The position numbers and the translations under genes were made by a program. From Micropterus salmoides (Eukaryota > Chordata > Actinopteri > Centrarchiformes > Centrarchidae): a stretch of 64,000 nt of DNA. The stretch covers positions 14,995,671 to 15,059,670 of the forward strand of contig NW_024041262.1 of NCBI RefSeq assembly GCF_014851395.1. Direction: 5' to 3'. Under the pieces are notes generated by a model. That model was not told the origin of the DNA. It did no database searches and was given only the letters and a program-made list of their open reading frames with translations. Shown here one piece after another: positions 13,200-25,949 of the stretch. Each line of letters starts with the position of its first letter. Positions within the stretch are counted from its first letter, which is position 1.

Positions 13200-13400
13200 A
13201 CACGATCGAATACAACACATTTTGGGAAATACGCTTAGTCGCTTTCTTTCAGAGAATTAGCTAACAAGATTGATACCACTTGTCTGTATGGTAATTATAA
13301 AGCAACAGCCAGCCACCGATTAGCTTAGCTTAGCATAAAGAGTGGAAACAAAGGCGCTGTCCGAAGGTGACAAAGTATGTCTACTATTTCTTGGACCTCA
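13200..13400 (+). repeat. TIR-bearing MITE, copy 3
   Basis: ACATTTTGGGAAATACGCTT at 13217-13236 is the left terminal repeat. It is followed by GATTGATACCACTTGTCTG and TTAGCTTAGCTTAGCATAAA, the same order as in the copy at 9516. The 3' half is absent. Two copies of the same family lie within 500 bp of each other here. Confidence 0.65.
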
Positions 13401-16147
13401 TAGCGTCAAATATAATACAGCTAATAAAGAATAGTGATGTTATTCTGTGCACACTGAAAAACTTAGCAGTAACGCACCAGGAGAAAATCTCTGATCAGAC
13501 CTCAGAGGTCACATTGTTATCAATTCATCTACTTTGATGTGGAGCAGCCAAAATGTCTACTAATCCACATGCAATTTGAAACAATTACTCTTAAAGCCGC
13601 TGATTAGCTGCTCCATCTGTGAGCCCACTGCTAATCTGCCCAAACACAAACTTCCTGCCAAACAAACAATGCTTAATAATGAAGTGGGTCTTTGCCAGGA
13701 GGCCATCAATGATACTGGCTGCCCTGCTGTTGTTATCTTTTTTTTTTTCTAAAAGCTGGGTTTCATTCACACACATTAGCTCAGCCAATCACACCTAAAC
13801 ATTGTTCGTCAGCCAAAACAGCTGAGCTCAGTTCCATTCAGTGTTTTCTGGTCTAATTGAAATGTGCAGCTCGGCCCTTCTGGGAGGGCATCATTAGCTG
13901 AACACATCACGCTAATGCATTTTAAAGACGTCCAGCTTAAGGGCTAATTAATATTCCCCAGAAGGAACTGGAAATCTCTCATGTAAGAGCCACTTCATAA
14001 CACCAGCTGTCATGATATTTACTAAAACATTTTCTATAGGCTTTCAGAGTGAGGCCCGTGGCAAATGCAAAAATCAAACATACTCAAGAGCTATCAAACC
14101 TCCTGAATGAGGCTTTATGCAATTAAGAAAAAAAAATACATTTAGGCCTATTTGGATTTTGTACTATTTCAAAAGGTTTGACAAAGTAAAGGTAAATAAT
14201 GATAAACTAGATGATACATATCTTAACATGTGTTTAAAAAAACTTTTGATAAATGTTCCAGTGAAACCTACCCCACTGTTTAACTTGTGTTTGCACCATA
14301 AAAAAGACTTACAGCGTCACTACTTTAAACCTGAGTGATGTCATCAGGGTGATTTTGCCTTGGAAAAAACTGGAGATGTGCGATTTGGGAGTCAGGGAGA
14401 GTCTAATAAAAGGCGCTATCAAGTTGCATTATGGGAAATGTGGGATCCAGTGTTTTTGTTTGTATTATCCAGAACAGGGACTAAAAGTCAGGCTATTTCA
14501 GCCTCTGCTGCACAGATTTTGACCATTCTTTCAAAATAAATGTCTCTGATGAGTCCCCTGATGTTATAGAGGTGCAATACTAGGTCACTAGAGAACTCCT
14601 TTAAAGTTTTAAAATAGTGGCTTGGACTGTTGAAAATTTCAATCACATGCAACCTGTGGTCTTTTCACTTGACAAAACACATTAAAATTAAATTTGAATG
14701 AGAAATAGCAACAGTGCATTATAATACTTATCATAATTCAGTGGCGTTTTTTCTGCCTTTGCAGAGTGCTTTAATTAATTCAGGGCACAGCTGAGAATGA
14801 AGTATAGGTTAAACATGTACACACACAATATAACATATTAATCCACTGTGCATGAATGTGTATATAATCAATTGTTTATCTTTTTTTCATCTCTCCACAG
14901 AGGCCAATCAGATTCCAGTTGCTCTCAGCAGTCCCAACCAGCACAGAGGCGTTTCAAATCACATCAATTGGCACAAATCGATGTCATGTTGTTTAACCAC
15001 AAATTACCCAATGTTTTATTTATAGCCTGTAGATTATTTGTGAACAAAGTGGGGTTAAACAATAGGAAAAAACTCCTTCAAGCAAAAACTACTTCAAGCA
15101 TTATCAGTGATTACTGTAACTTCGTGTGGGCTAAAAGTGCTGTCAGTATACTTAAAAAAAACCCTAACAGATAAAAAATTCAAAATAAAGCCCAAACAAT
15201 AATCAACAATGAAACTTCATTTTTATTTCACATGAGTCAACACACCACCTCACAACAGCATGTAAAGCTTAAGGGAGAAAGACAAAAAGTGAGGCTCAAA
15301 TCTGCAGTACTAAACACCATATTCTACAATATGTACAAAGGGCATGGGAAATCAGCCCCACGTTCACTTTCTTAGTTGTAAAAGACAGCTGGAATAAATA
15401 CACGTCTATTTTACATTTAAAATGTTTAATATAAACAAATACCTGTCGTACAAATTGCACTTGGCTGTGAGGTAAACACATTGTGAGTGGAGCACTACAT
15501 GGCTACAGTACAGTCACTCTGACAAATGCGTCGCTCATGTCCAGTGCTTTTAAATAACAATCAGCTTAATACAGTGCGCCTGAGCAGTCATCTTAAGAAT
15601 ACATTGTGACCCATCACGAACCTGGGGTTAATTTATAGGCTACCCACTTCCCCTTAATAGATTATCGTCATCAATATAGCACTGAACTGTTGATCCAATA
15701 AAATAAGAAATGATATAAACAACCGTGCGCTCTTTGAGAAGAGTGTGAATTCACGGAATCCTGCTTTGAGTACATGCATCAATTCTGATTTATGACATCA
15801 ACCGAATAAAAAAAACATTTTTAGGGTCGATTTATTATTTGGCAAATTTGGTTGATCTCTGCGACACTACGCTGTCCTGGAGAGATTTGCGCATCTTGGA
15901 AAGAGCATTGGTTCTGATGTTTGCTTTTAAATACATACAAAACAAATACATTTCTGGTGATTTGGCCTGATGTTTGACTTCTCTGCTGCAGATATAAAAT
16001 ATGGACCCACTTGAACAGAAAGGTACGGCTCTTGCGCATACCTTTCCCAAAAAGAAACCCCCGCTCAACGAGTCAACGCCCGTTTATGTCACCATCGTTA
16101 CCCGCAGGCTGTTGTAATCCACCTCGACAAAAGTTTTATGTTTTCCT
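13401..16147. other. Intergenic, including probable adrb1 3' UTR
   Basis: No exon was recognised. The part next to adrb1 should be its 3' UTR: reading on the minus strand, AATAAA occurs at 15831-15836 and again at 15222-15227. Near 14420-14610 a decayed piece of another common fish repeat is suspected (phrases such as GCATTATGGGAAATGTGGG). A CTCTCCACAG acceptor-like site at 14891-14900 precedes an open frame with no recognisable product. Confidence 0.45.
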
Positions 16148-17338
16148 TCACAGCTGGGATTCAGAGTGAGACAGCTTTGCGGTCCCCTGGCTGCTGTCGC
16201 TATGCTCCAAGCCGGCGCAATCTGACCACATCCCCAGTGTGCCGGGCTCCAGAGCGGAGACGAATCCGCCGGAGCACCGGGACAGGTCGCAGGAGCTGAT
16301 GTGCAGCCTGCGGTCGGCTTGCCTCGGGCAGCACAGCAGCCTCTTGAAAGCCTTCCTGAAGTCCGGGCTCCGGCAGTAAATGATGGGGTTAAACGCAGAG
16401 TTCACGTACCCCAGCCAGTTTAGGAAAACGAAAAGGTCCTTGTCCACCACCTCTGCGCAAAACACCCGCACGACGTTGACTATAAAGAAGGGCAGCCAGC
16501 ACAGGGTGAACGTCCCCATGATGATGCCCAGCGTTTTGAGTGCCTTCTGCTCCCTGAGCGCCAGGATTTTAGACGGCCTCTTCTTGCACTTGGAGGTCAG
16601 TCCGGTTAACGTGTTGTGAAATCTGCCCTCGCACTTGTCGATCTTCATCAGCTGCTTTTTCGCCTCTCTATACACGCGGGCGTAAACAAATATCATGACC
16701 AGTAGAGGAATGTAAAACGATATGATGGATGAGGAGATGGCATATGCCCTGTTGGTGACAAAGTCGCAACATTCAGGGTCCTCGTAGCAGGCTGTGTCCA
16801 CACTGTCCCGGGACCAGTGCATCAGGATGGGTAGGAAGGAGACCAGCGCAGATATAGCCCAGACTACGCACACCACTACTTTGGCCCGAGCTTTAGTTAA
16901 CAAGCTTTGGTAGCGGAAAGGCGAGGTGATGGCCACGTACCTGTCTATGGCGATAACGCACAGGGTCTCGATGCTGGCGGTGACGCACAGGACGTCCACA
17001 GAGATCCAGAACTCGCAGAAAAAGGAGCCGTACTGCCAGGAGCCGCGCACCTCGAGCGCGGCGCCAAACGGCACCACCAGCAGCCCCATGATGAGGTCCG
17101 CGCTCGCCAGCGACACGATGAACACGTTGGTGAGCGTCTGCAGCCTCTGCGTCTTGGCTATGGCCACGATGACCAGGATGTTCCCAAACACAATGCACAG
17201 GACGATCAAACCCATCACCACGCTCATCCCCGCCATCCACTGCTCGGACGCGGCCGTGGCGGAGCCCGGTGCGTCCGACGCGCCGCTCCCCGAGCCATTC
17301 TGGAAGTTCACCGGCGAGGACGCGCCACCGTCCCCCAT
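16148..17338 (-). CDS. adrb1: Beta-1 adrenergic receptor, single exon, complete
   Basis: A 396-aa class A GPCR for adrenaline and noradrenaline that couples mainly to Gs/cAMP at the plasma membrane. Visible features: glycosylation site NGS (14-16) in a short Ser/Gly/Ala-rich N-terminus; seven hydrophobic segments; D115 in TM3 for the amine; DRY at 132-134; CYEDPECCDF in loop 2; S203, S204 and S207 in TM5 for the catechol; CWLP (280-283); NPIIY (317-321); and Cys336-337 after TM7, a likely palmitoylation site. It ends in ESQL, a class I PDZ ligand comparable with ESKV of mammalian beta-1. The third intracellular loop and tail are shorter than in the 477-aa human protein. The start MGDGG at 17338 was chosen because it gives a normal N-terminus. 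The frame stays open 72 codons further upstream, but that part is unlike any receptor. The neighbour nhlrc2 supports adrb1 over adrb2 or adrb3. Confidence 0.95.
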   Translation of the reverse strand: MGDGGASSPVNFQNGSGSGASDAPGSATAASEQWMAGMSVVMGLIVLCIVFGNILVIVAIAKTQRLQTLTNVFIVSLASADLIMGLLVVPFGAALEVRGSWQYGSFFCEFWISVDVLCVTASIETLCVIAIDRYVAITSPFRYQSLLTKARAKVVVCVVWAISALVSFLPILMHWSRDSVDTACYEDPECCDFVTNRAYAISSSIISFYIPLLVMIFVYARVYREAKKQLMKIDKCEGRFHNTLTGLTSKCKKRPSKILALREQKALKTLGIIMGTFTLCWLPFFIVNVVRVFCAEVVDKDLFVFLNWLGYVNSAFNPIIYCRSPDFRKAFKRLLCCPRQADRRLHISSCDLSRCSGGFVSALEPGTLGMWSDCAGLEHSDSSQGTAKLSHSESQL

Positions 17339-17640
17339 GACGGGCTGCTGCGCTGTGTGCGGGACCAGATCGAGTTCATCAAGGCAGTGCGAAGGCAGCC
17401 TTTCCAGTCTGCAGCGGTCGTACTGAAGCCACAGCTCTAACTCCGTCGCGCGCCAACTCCACCTGGAGCTCCTCTCTCGCCTTGAGCCTGCACGAGCTGC
17501 TGTACCGGCCGGGACATCAAAGCAAGCGGTGACATCACTGCTCCTCAGGACCAATCAAACGCTGCTCAGCGGACAGATTGTCCCGACAACGAAGTTGAGG
17601 AGACAAACATAACCTGAACCTCAAAAAAGATACATTCGCT
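17339..17640 (-). promoter_or_regulatory. adrb1 5' UTR / promoter region, GC-rich
   Basis: The 5' half of adrb1 and the first 200 bp upstream are markedly more GC- and CpG-rich than the surroundings. A CCAAT box lies at 17552-17556, and a CRE-like TGACATCA (one mismatch to TGACGTCA) at 17531-17538. No TATA box is evident. The transcription start cannot be located, so these sites could be promoter or 5' UTR. Confidence 0.4.
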
Positions 17641-18749
17641 TTCAGTTTCATGTCTTTATAAGTTTACATCAGTAACATTTTCAGCAGAAGGAGGATAGTT
17701 TGTGGCAAGCAGCTCTCTAAGCACATCCAGCCTCCTACCTGAAACGGTGATCTGTTATCTGTCAAATATCTGCCAGTCTTTGGGAACATGACAAGCCAAA
17801 TATGGAAATCCAAAATCCACCATAGCATTAGGAGCCACAGGGATTTCCCTGTTTTTATGACTTGCCACCACAAACAAGATTTGTTTTTCCACCAGTCCAT
17901 TTTATATTTTTATCACAAAGAGTACATTCCACGGCCATGAGGTCAGTGCCCAACCACAAATCTGCTCTTTGCTTCACAGCGGCTGTATTACTTGGGACTT
18001 CTTAAGTCACAAGTTAGCCTAACTAGGCTATAAAACAGGGTTTGACCAACAGCCAAATTATTCGTTTTGGACACAGTGTCCAGGTCAGTTCCAGGTCATT
18101 CAAACCCGCGTAAAACATGAAGATGATTTATTATCTACCGGATGAGATAGGTTGTAAGAGTTAGGGGTTTCTGTGCTTTGAACCACGCGGATGTCAACAA
18201 ACTGAACAAAGCAGCCACTGAGGCTGACGAAGTTCGGGTGTGAAACTGGCTGGCAGATTTGACAGACATACTCGCAGCCTAGTCTAAACCAAAACAAGAA
18301 AAGACGACAACAGCTGATTGTGTTACCCATTAAAGCACAACTGTACAAAAAGGTCTTGAGCTGTGGCTGAAAAGATGACACGGTGCTGCTCCTGTCAAAC
18401 GGAGCTCCAGGGGGAAACAACACAACATTTAAATGATTACGTTTGCCTTCATTTAGCCTATTTAAATGTAAAGCCTATATACATCCTCACGTCCATTAAG
18501 GGTAATTATGTCGAAATGACAGCAGCCTCTGCGTGCACATTCCCCACGGAGCATCAGAGGGTCTTCTGAAAAAATGCAAGACATTGAAAAAATGCACAAG
18601 ACCAAATGGGCACGCATTTCGCACTGGCCTTGAGCCACGCAGATCGCAGAGACGTCTGACGCCCCGTGCGCCTTGTTTTTCTGTACGCTGATTAGCACGA
18701 ACCTGACGACCCCAGAGCCAGAGGCTGGGACAAGAGCTGAGTGCACGTG
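17641..18749. other. Intergenic, no gene seen
   Basis: No exon with supporting splice sites recognised on either strand. Confidence 0.5.
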
Positions 18750-19695
18750 CTCAGGGTCATATCCAGAGGTTGTCTTTGGGAAATAGACATATGAGTGCTG
18801 CCAGCGTCGCTGCACACTGCATCAAATTGGTCTGCATGGCCAGAAGGAAGCTTCTTCTAAAGATGATGCACAAGAAAGCCCTTAAACATGGATTACTGGA
18901 ACCATGTCCTGTGTTCTCATGAGACCAAGATAAACTTATTTGGTTCAGATGGTGTCAAGCGGGTGGCAACCAGGTGAGGAATAGTTGGAAAGTATGTCTT
19001 GCCTACAAGCATGGTGGTGGGAGTTTCATGGTCTGGGGCTGCATGAGTGCTGCTGCCACTGGGGAGCTACAGTTCATTGAGGGAACCATGAATGCCAACA
19101 TGTACTGTGACATACTGACGCAGAGCATGATCCCCTCCCTTCAGAGACTGAGAGGCAGGGAAGTATTCCAACATGAAAACGACCCCAAACACACCTCCAA
19201 GATGACCACTGCCTTGCTAAAGACATTGAGGGTAAAGGTGATAAACTAGCCAAGCATGTCTCCAGACCTAGATCCTATTGAAAATCTGTGGGGCATCCTC
19301 AAATGGAAGGTGGAGGAGCGCAAGGTCTCTAACATCCACCAGCTCCGTGATGTCATCATGGAGGAGTGGAAGAGGACTCCAGTGACAACCTGCGAAGCTC
19401 TGGTGAACTCCATGCCCAAGAGGGTTAAGGCAGTGCTGGAAAATAATGTTGGCCACACAAAATAATGACACTTTGGGCCCAATCTTGACATTTTTACTTA
19501 GGGGTGTTCTCACTTTTGTTGCCAGTTGTTGATATGTTATTTTGAGGGGACAGCAAATTTACACTGTTATACAAGCTGTACACTCACTACTTTACATTGT
19601 AGAAAAGTGTCATTTCTTTAGTGTTGTCACATGAAAAGATATAATTAAATATTAACAAAAATGTGAGGGGTGTGTACTCACTTTTGTGAGATACG
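18750..19695 (+). mobile_element. Decayed Tc1-like transposon, 5'-truncated
   Basis: Plus-strand Tc1 transposase remains. KHGGGSFMVWGCMSAAATGE is in the open frame 18974-19249, followed by QHENDPKHTSKM, where the second catalytic Asp is changed to Glu. A stop interrupts at 19247. The frame resumes from 19256 with MSPDLDPIENLWGILKWKVE, including the catalytic Glu, and runs to a natural-looking C-terminus at 19465. Upstream parts (18750-18970) show several short deletions in the DNA-binding half. The right end carries the known fish Tc1 terminus GTGTACTCACTTTTGTGAGA ending near 19692. The 5' terminal repeat and transposase start are missing. Inactive. Confidence 0.88.
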
Positions 19696-22600
19696 GTACA
19701 TGGAACATAAAGGCGCTCAGGAGTCACCTACATGTCTGGAGAGGCAGCAGGTTCCTCTTTCTGAGACAAGAGGAGCCTGAAATAATAATGTTTCTTCGAC
19801 AAGCATCTATGGGGGTTTCTGAGAAATGCTGATCTTCAGATACCTACTAATCCAGCAAGATCAGCTTAGTGCCGTCTGAGCAACTGGTTGCTTTCTCATA
19901 CAGTAGGCTACAGACTTGGGAGCAATCTAATAGTCATTAATAAAAGAAACCAGGCTGTGAAAACTCCCTCTGATTAATTGGTCTGTCAATGTAGGACCAA
20001 TTACTTTATCAATAAGGGCCTCAGAGGATCTGGACCATATCTAACTACCCTTTACTAAAGAGAAAAGTTAGACATCAGCAAAAGGGATTTTACACTTTCT
20101 GGAAATCCCCAATATGTTCTTATTAATGGCTTAAAATTTATCTATAAAGCATGAGTAACCATTAATACAGCCATTAGTTACACAACTTATAAACACTTAG
20201 CTTATTAGAAAGTGTGGTACAGAGTTGGTTCACCAAAATGACCAAAAAAACAAATCCACCTCCAGGGCAGGAGCTGATATGCACAACAATGCAAGTCATG
20301 TTGTTTGTCATGGTCTTGGAATTTGGGGTTTTAGCAACCTGTAAGGAACCATACTGTACAAATTCTAAAAAGGCAGAGCTTTTAAAGGTTCAACATACAT
20401 TTAAGTTCGACCACTTTTCAGCCAACAAAAAATGCATGAAGTGTTCATTTCATCCACACTTGAGTTTAATCCAACAAAAACAATTGTATAATTCAAATGA
20501 AAAAAGATTCAGTATTTATATATCCCCATTTACTCCTATTAGAGTGGGATATATTTCATTTACTTACATTCTCGGTGTCTGGTGAAAAGACCCTAAATCA
20601 TTCTGGCCTGGGGGGGCATTGGGAGGATTTGGTCTTGTGACCTCAGTATTTCTAAAATCCTGGCTGCAGCTCTGCTTATGTCTAGTGGTCTCTGGTCTCT
20701 AGCCATGCCTACACAGGGATTTCTTTGGTTGAAAGTAGGCTAATTCCATTGAAAACTGTTCGCAGCGAGGTCTGTGGAATGTTATGTGGAGGGTAAATGC
20801 AGATGCGTTGCTGCTGAATTTAAACAAAAAATGTCATTGTCAGTGCTGCGAGCATCTCAAATTAAATTCCATTCACCTTCATTGTACTGCCGTGTGGGCA
20901 GACATCTAAAATTCTAGACAAATAAAACCAAAACGAACCGCCAAACACATAACACAAGAGGTAAGTTATAAAAATATTTTTCTTGCACTTCAGGTGGACT
21001 GACCCTTTAGGGTGATGGATTTGAAGTAGAACAAATGTATTTGAAGCTATTATCTCAGAAACATTGCCCTCAAACCCTTGAAACACTTGCAACTTTGCTA
21101 GCTTATTGATGTCTCTTAGAGGCTGCATTTAAAGCGTTTGTACCTCTTTGCTGTAATTCAACTTTCCATTTTTTGTGCAGTCACTCCCTCACTTTGACAA
21201 AAATAAGCTGAGCAAAGTGCTCTCGATCACTGAACAGCAGCTACCTCCTACATGTCTTCATGCCAGTTTAAAGGGAAGTAGAGCAGGCTCAACTTGACGC
21301 AGCCGCTTGATCTCTTTTGTCAACACAGCCATTGAGTCAAAGGTCAAAGTTGAGCTTTTGAAGTGATGACCTGTTTGTATTTTGGGCTCGAGCTCAGAGG
21401 TGAGACAGGAGGTCAGCGGCAGAAGCAGACAAACGGGTATGGTGTGTTCAGGTGAATTCAGCTTTAAACCTCCCTTTCCTGCTTTTTGAGTTAGCATTCT
21501 TCCTGTGTTGCCACACAGGCTGGATATGTTGTGTTATTTTATCTCTCGCACAGATATGATCTTAATGGAGCACACTGAGCCAGAATGAAGAGTGGGTAAA
21601 TGTTTCTGCAATTAAAACCGTGTAAAAACTCTTGATTTTCCACTTCACTAAACCTCCATATGGTTTTTACGTTTTAACCAATTACTCTGCCAATAGCTTT
21701 TGCTAGCTCCAGTCACAACTTAATCAGTCATCTTATTTTTAAGTCATTTTTCATGAGCAATTTATTTCAAGAGGTCACTAACAATTAACCAGTGTCAGCT
21801 TCATGCATCATATGAGTGTCATAAGAGGGGTTACAAGCCCTTGAGAGGGTTTTAAAAAGCCTTTTCTGTGCTGCTGAAAAGAGCTGTGTGCTCTTATCTG
21901 ATCATTCAGATACAGAATCATCATTGCTTACTTGAGTAATAAATTATTATTCATTTTAATCTGTTATATTACCACAAAGCCATCACTGGCAGCAAACAGA
22001 GGGTGGCACTGCCAAGCTGGCGATGACATGCCTGACCTATGAAGGCCTTTAGTATTTTATCCAAGCAAACGTCTTTTTGCTCCCTGGTGGTGTTTCTAGT
22101 GTGGCATGGTTTAATTAAGCGTGTGTTCGTGTGTGTGTGAGAGAGTGGCCTCTGACAGCGAAGACAGCAGCCAGAATCACACGGGGTTAATGATGCTGTC
22201 AGAACGATGGCAAGGGGAGGAGCTGGGGGGGGGGGGCAGAGGGATAAAACAGCGAGCAAATATAGCCTACAAAGTAGCAGCTCTTCTGTTTATGCTACAA
22301 TTTATGACTGTACGGATAGGAAATGAAAGTCCCAAAAAGTTCTATAGTAACTCCCCCGGTTGACAATGGCTGTTTACGATGGTTTGGCCTCAATGTTTAT
22401 TCAGGTCACTCTGCTGTCTCATGGCATTTATGTAACCTAATGTCTTCTGCTTTCTATACATATTGTGGTCCTGCAGTATCATGTGGTATGTATAAAGAAT
22501 GTACAAAAAAAATTATTGAACAAAAATGTAAAACATGCACATGTTCACATTAATTGTCAACAAATCTTATGAAAAGTAAAAAAACAAACGAGTTGCATCT

Positions 22601-23061
22601 GTTTATGGAACAGTGACAACTTACTCCTGTTTGAGTAACTACAGCTGTTTAAGAAAATAATTTAGTCTGTTTTTTTTTTTTAAATGAAACTATATATTTC
22701 TGACATGTTTTTAAAGGGTGGGTCAAGTCAGACCAGAAAAACAAGTTTAATCTTTGGTTTGTTGACAGTCAAAGTAAATATAGAACAGCACCAGCCTTAC
22801 CTTTGAAGTCCACTGTTGTCTATCATCTCAGGTGTATTTACTTATAATTGAGGAATTTCTCTGGTGTGTATCTGGCATGTTTCATGTGCTGACAAAGGGT
22901 CTGCTTCACCAAAACCTTAGACATTAAATTACTGTGTGCTCTCTGGAAAAATTTGAATAACCACTACTTAAAAACACCTGTCTGACCCAACGTTCCTACA
23001 GGCTATAATGTTTATGATACCTCACAATCTGAACGTTTTATGTGATAAAAACATCATTGTC
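19696..23061. other. Intergenic, no gene seen
   Basis: No exon or well-defined repeat recognised. A 12-base G run sits at 22225-22236. Open frames of up to 123 codons (20214-20585) have no domain, and their composition looks like non-coding AT-rich DNA. Confidence 0.5.
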
Positions 23062-23533
23062 TAGTGGAATGTAACTATGTACATTTACTCAGGTACTATA
23101 CTTAAGTACAAATATGTGGTACTTGTATTTTACTTGAGTGTTTCCATTTTATGCTTCTTTATACTTTTTCTTCACTATATCCTCAGAGGCAAATATTGTA
23201 CTTTTTACTTCCCTACATTTGTCTGACGGCTTTAGTTGCTTTTCAGCTTACAATGTTTCATCCCATTCCAGTCAAGTGAAAACACATGTATTTCTAAATT
23301 TGGTGTATTTGAACTTTTCTGATGAACTGAAGGATTAAATGTTTCTATTTCTTAAGCTAAATAAACTATTTAAAATGCCACTGAAAAAATGCATCATCAT
23401 GACTTTTTTCTAATCTCATGAAAAAGTGACTAGTTAAGAGATATGTCGTACTCATAGGACAGCTGATAATACTTACATAACTTTACTGGTGGAATTGCTA
23501 TTTTTACTTATCTGAGTATCTCTTCCACCACTT
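23062..23533 (+). repeat. hAT-type non-autonomous element, copy 2
   Basis: Same family and orientation as 8431-8882. It begins AGTGGAATGTAACTATGTAC, includes TTACTTGAGTGTTTCCATTT, and ends TCTTCCACCACTT. The ends AGTGGAA and TTCCACCACT form an imperfect terminal inverted repeat. No coding capacity. Confidence 0.65.
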
Positions 23534-25949
23534 AAGAGTATTTATGACAAATATTACTCTTAGCAGACTGAGAAACCCACGCGAGTCAGATTTTCTTTAC
23601 ACAATTGTAAACATACAGACTTGCTTCTATGAGGCTATTGTGTATGACTTTTTTATGACAAAAAACTAAGCTAGAATGGTCATTACTTTAATACTGATGT
23701 GCAAAAATTAGGGCTTATGGTAAAAGTGCTGCAATAAATGAGAGGTATTTACTGCGTGTTATGAACAGGAGCTCTGACCTCTGAGGTCACCTCAAAGATA
23801 ACCTGGTATTGCAACACATTTATGAGGGAGCTAGCTGAAGCATTTGATAATATCTCACATAGCAGAGCTGAAGTCTTTCAATTTATTAATGTAGTAAGTG
23901 TAGTTATGCTATAGATTTTTCAAATCTGGAAATATAGAAAAGGGAATACGAAGCAATGAAACATAACCTTCAGAGCAAACACACAAACCAGACTAGATAA
24001 AGCAAATGTTTTATTAGTCCCTCTTGCTCTGTTGCATCTTAAAGTGCAGCAATAAGAAGCAGACGTATTAACAAGGCCCCCCCCCTGAAGAAAAAAAGCA
24101 TGCCAAAATGTGCCTGAAAAGGTGGTACCGTGAGAAGAAATCAAGTGAGAGCTGGCAAACAATATTGGGAACTTAATGCCCAAAGGCAGCCACTCAAGCT
24201 CATTACCGTTCATTAGAAAAATGCCAGAGGGATAACAGGGCTGGGAAAACACACCGGCAAAACCTTTGCAGCTCATTTGAAATGAATAACTTTTGGGAAT
24301 AAAACATTTCTCCCATTACAGAAATATACTGTTATATTGCTTTTGATACAGTTAAAGTGTCATCGATACAGTAACACCTGTCTTCAAGGCACTTGGGCCG
24401 AGTGATCCAAACCAAATAAAAAGCAGTCGTACATTCACAATTATGTTGGGAGATATGATGGCGATGACAACCAAAACACTCTCAGGCCCATGTCTGACAG
24501 CTGTAATAAGGGAAAATGACAACAACAATGTCCACATTATCATATTATATTACACAAGTATTACAGTAATGCATTATTAGAGCATCTCTTCATCTAGAGA
24601 CAAAGCGTGTAAATGCTTGGTAGGGAGATTTTAATAAGACTTTGTTTTCTTAACACAATGTCCCTCACAGCGCACAAGCAGCAGTCAGTCGGTGTCATCA
24701 GTTAACACGAGGTTGCTTATCAACAACAGGCACTTTATTCACTCCTTAGATTAAAGCAATATTTCATGGTCTAAATCAAAAGGGCTCCTTGTGTCATGAA
24801 TAATCATAATAGAAGTATAATCAGTCATACAGGGAGCAGAGACACAGAGAAAGGCTTTAAGCTATTAAGCATAGCCTTTTCGAGACTGTAAACAACTTAA
24901 AACTACTCGGCCTGTGGTGACACACATGCAGACAAATATTTATGAAAGCTTGATTAGTGTACCTGAAGGCACCATCCATGCTGACTGTACACTAAAGCAA
25001 CCACACACACGGAAATATATTATTTTTTTTAAAGTACAAAGGTGTGAATTAATACTCTGTAGCTGGACATTTCTAATATATGAATGCTAATAAAAATGTG
25101 TCTGCATAATTCATATCAACCTCTCAAATGTTTTATTCCTGTCATTTTCCACCTACTTCTTCTCTCCCTAGACTGAAATTAAAGGAACGCGTTGAGACTT
25201 TTTTTATCCTAATAATCACCATGAAAGGATTTCAATATCATATTTTTGAGAATCTGGCAGTAACTCGATATTAGCATTCAAAAGTGACGCTTGTGCAAGT
25301 GAAGGCAGAATAAAACGTCTTTGTCGGAGTCTAAACCACATATCAGCTCCATTAAACTTTTCTCTCTCTCTTTTTCATGTCTACTGTGTAAATTTCTCAT
25401 GGGAGTGAACGAAAAAGCTGCCTTAATTTTAGTGAGAAGAGCAGAAGGCTTCTAATTTTTCAAAATCAGAAATCTGTCCATCACCAGCACCATCATCACC
25501 ACCTGCCAATTTCTCATTAAATCCACAGTATATCTTTTATTTTCTGCATTAATTTAGTCCTGCAACACTATTTTGTAAATGAGAAGGTAACTTTGAGCGG
25601 AAAAAATGGTTTTCTTACAGTCAGTACAGCCTGTCCTTAACAGCAATCTGTTGCTATATACTTATATACTATATATATCATATTGATTTTTAGGCTGCAG
25701 TTGTGTTTTCTGTACAGCCTTTATAAGATGCCTGGGGATGTAACTATTTGCATTCCTAACTGTCACACACAGTCAAGAACATTACAGCCCTGATGCATTA
25801 TGTTTTGTTGAGGGGGCTTCTGAGTAGTTTGAAATGAAATTCCCCTGAAAATCCGATTTGTATGAATTGCATTTTTTTTGTCTAAAGTGACAGTCAAAAA
25901 CAATCCATGTTTTCTTTCTTCATCCAGAACTTAAGACAGGTAAGGGGTA
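23534..25949. other. Intergenic; probable nhlrc2 3' UTR at its right end
   Basis: No exon recognised. Reading from nhlrc2 on the minus strand, candidate AATAAA signals lie at 25534-25539 and near 25132, so the last several hundred bases could be its 3' UTR. The rest is AT-rich unassigned sequence. Confidence 0.4.

Noticed and set aside
14848..15174. CTCTCCACAG acceptor-like site followed by a 108-codon frame
   Set aside because: No recognisable product, no donor, and no neighbouring exons. Taken as chance.
16907..17440. Open frames of 177 and 166 codons antisense to adrb1
   Set aside because: They mirror the GC-rich receptor gene, have no domain, and disappear where the receptor composition becomes less GC-rich.
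20214..20585. 123-codon frame
   Set aside because: AT-rich composition typical of chance frames, no domain, and no splice or promoter context.
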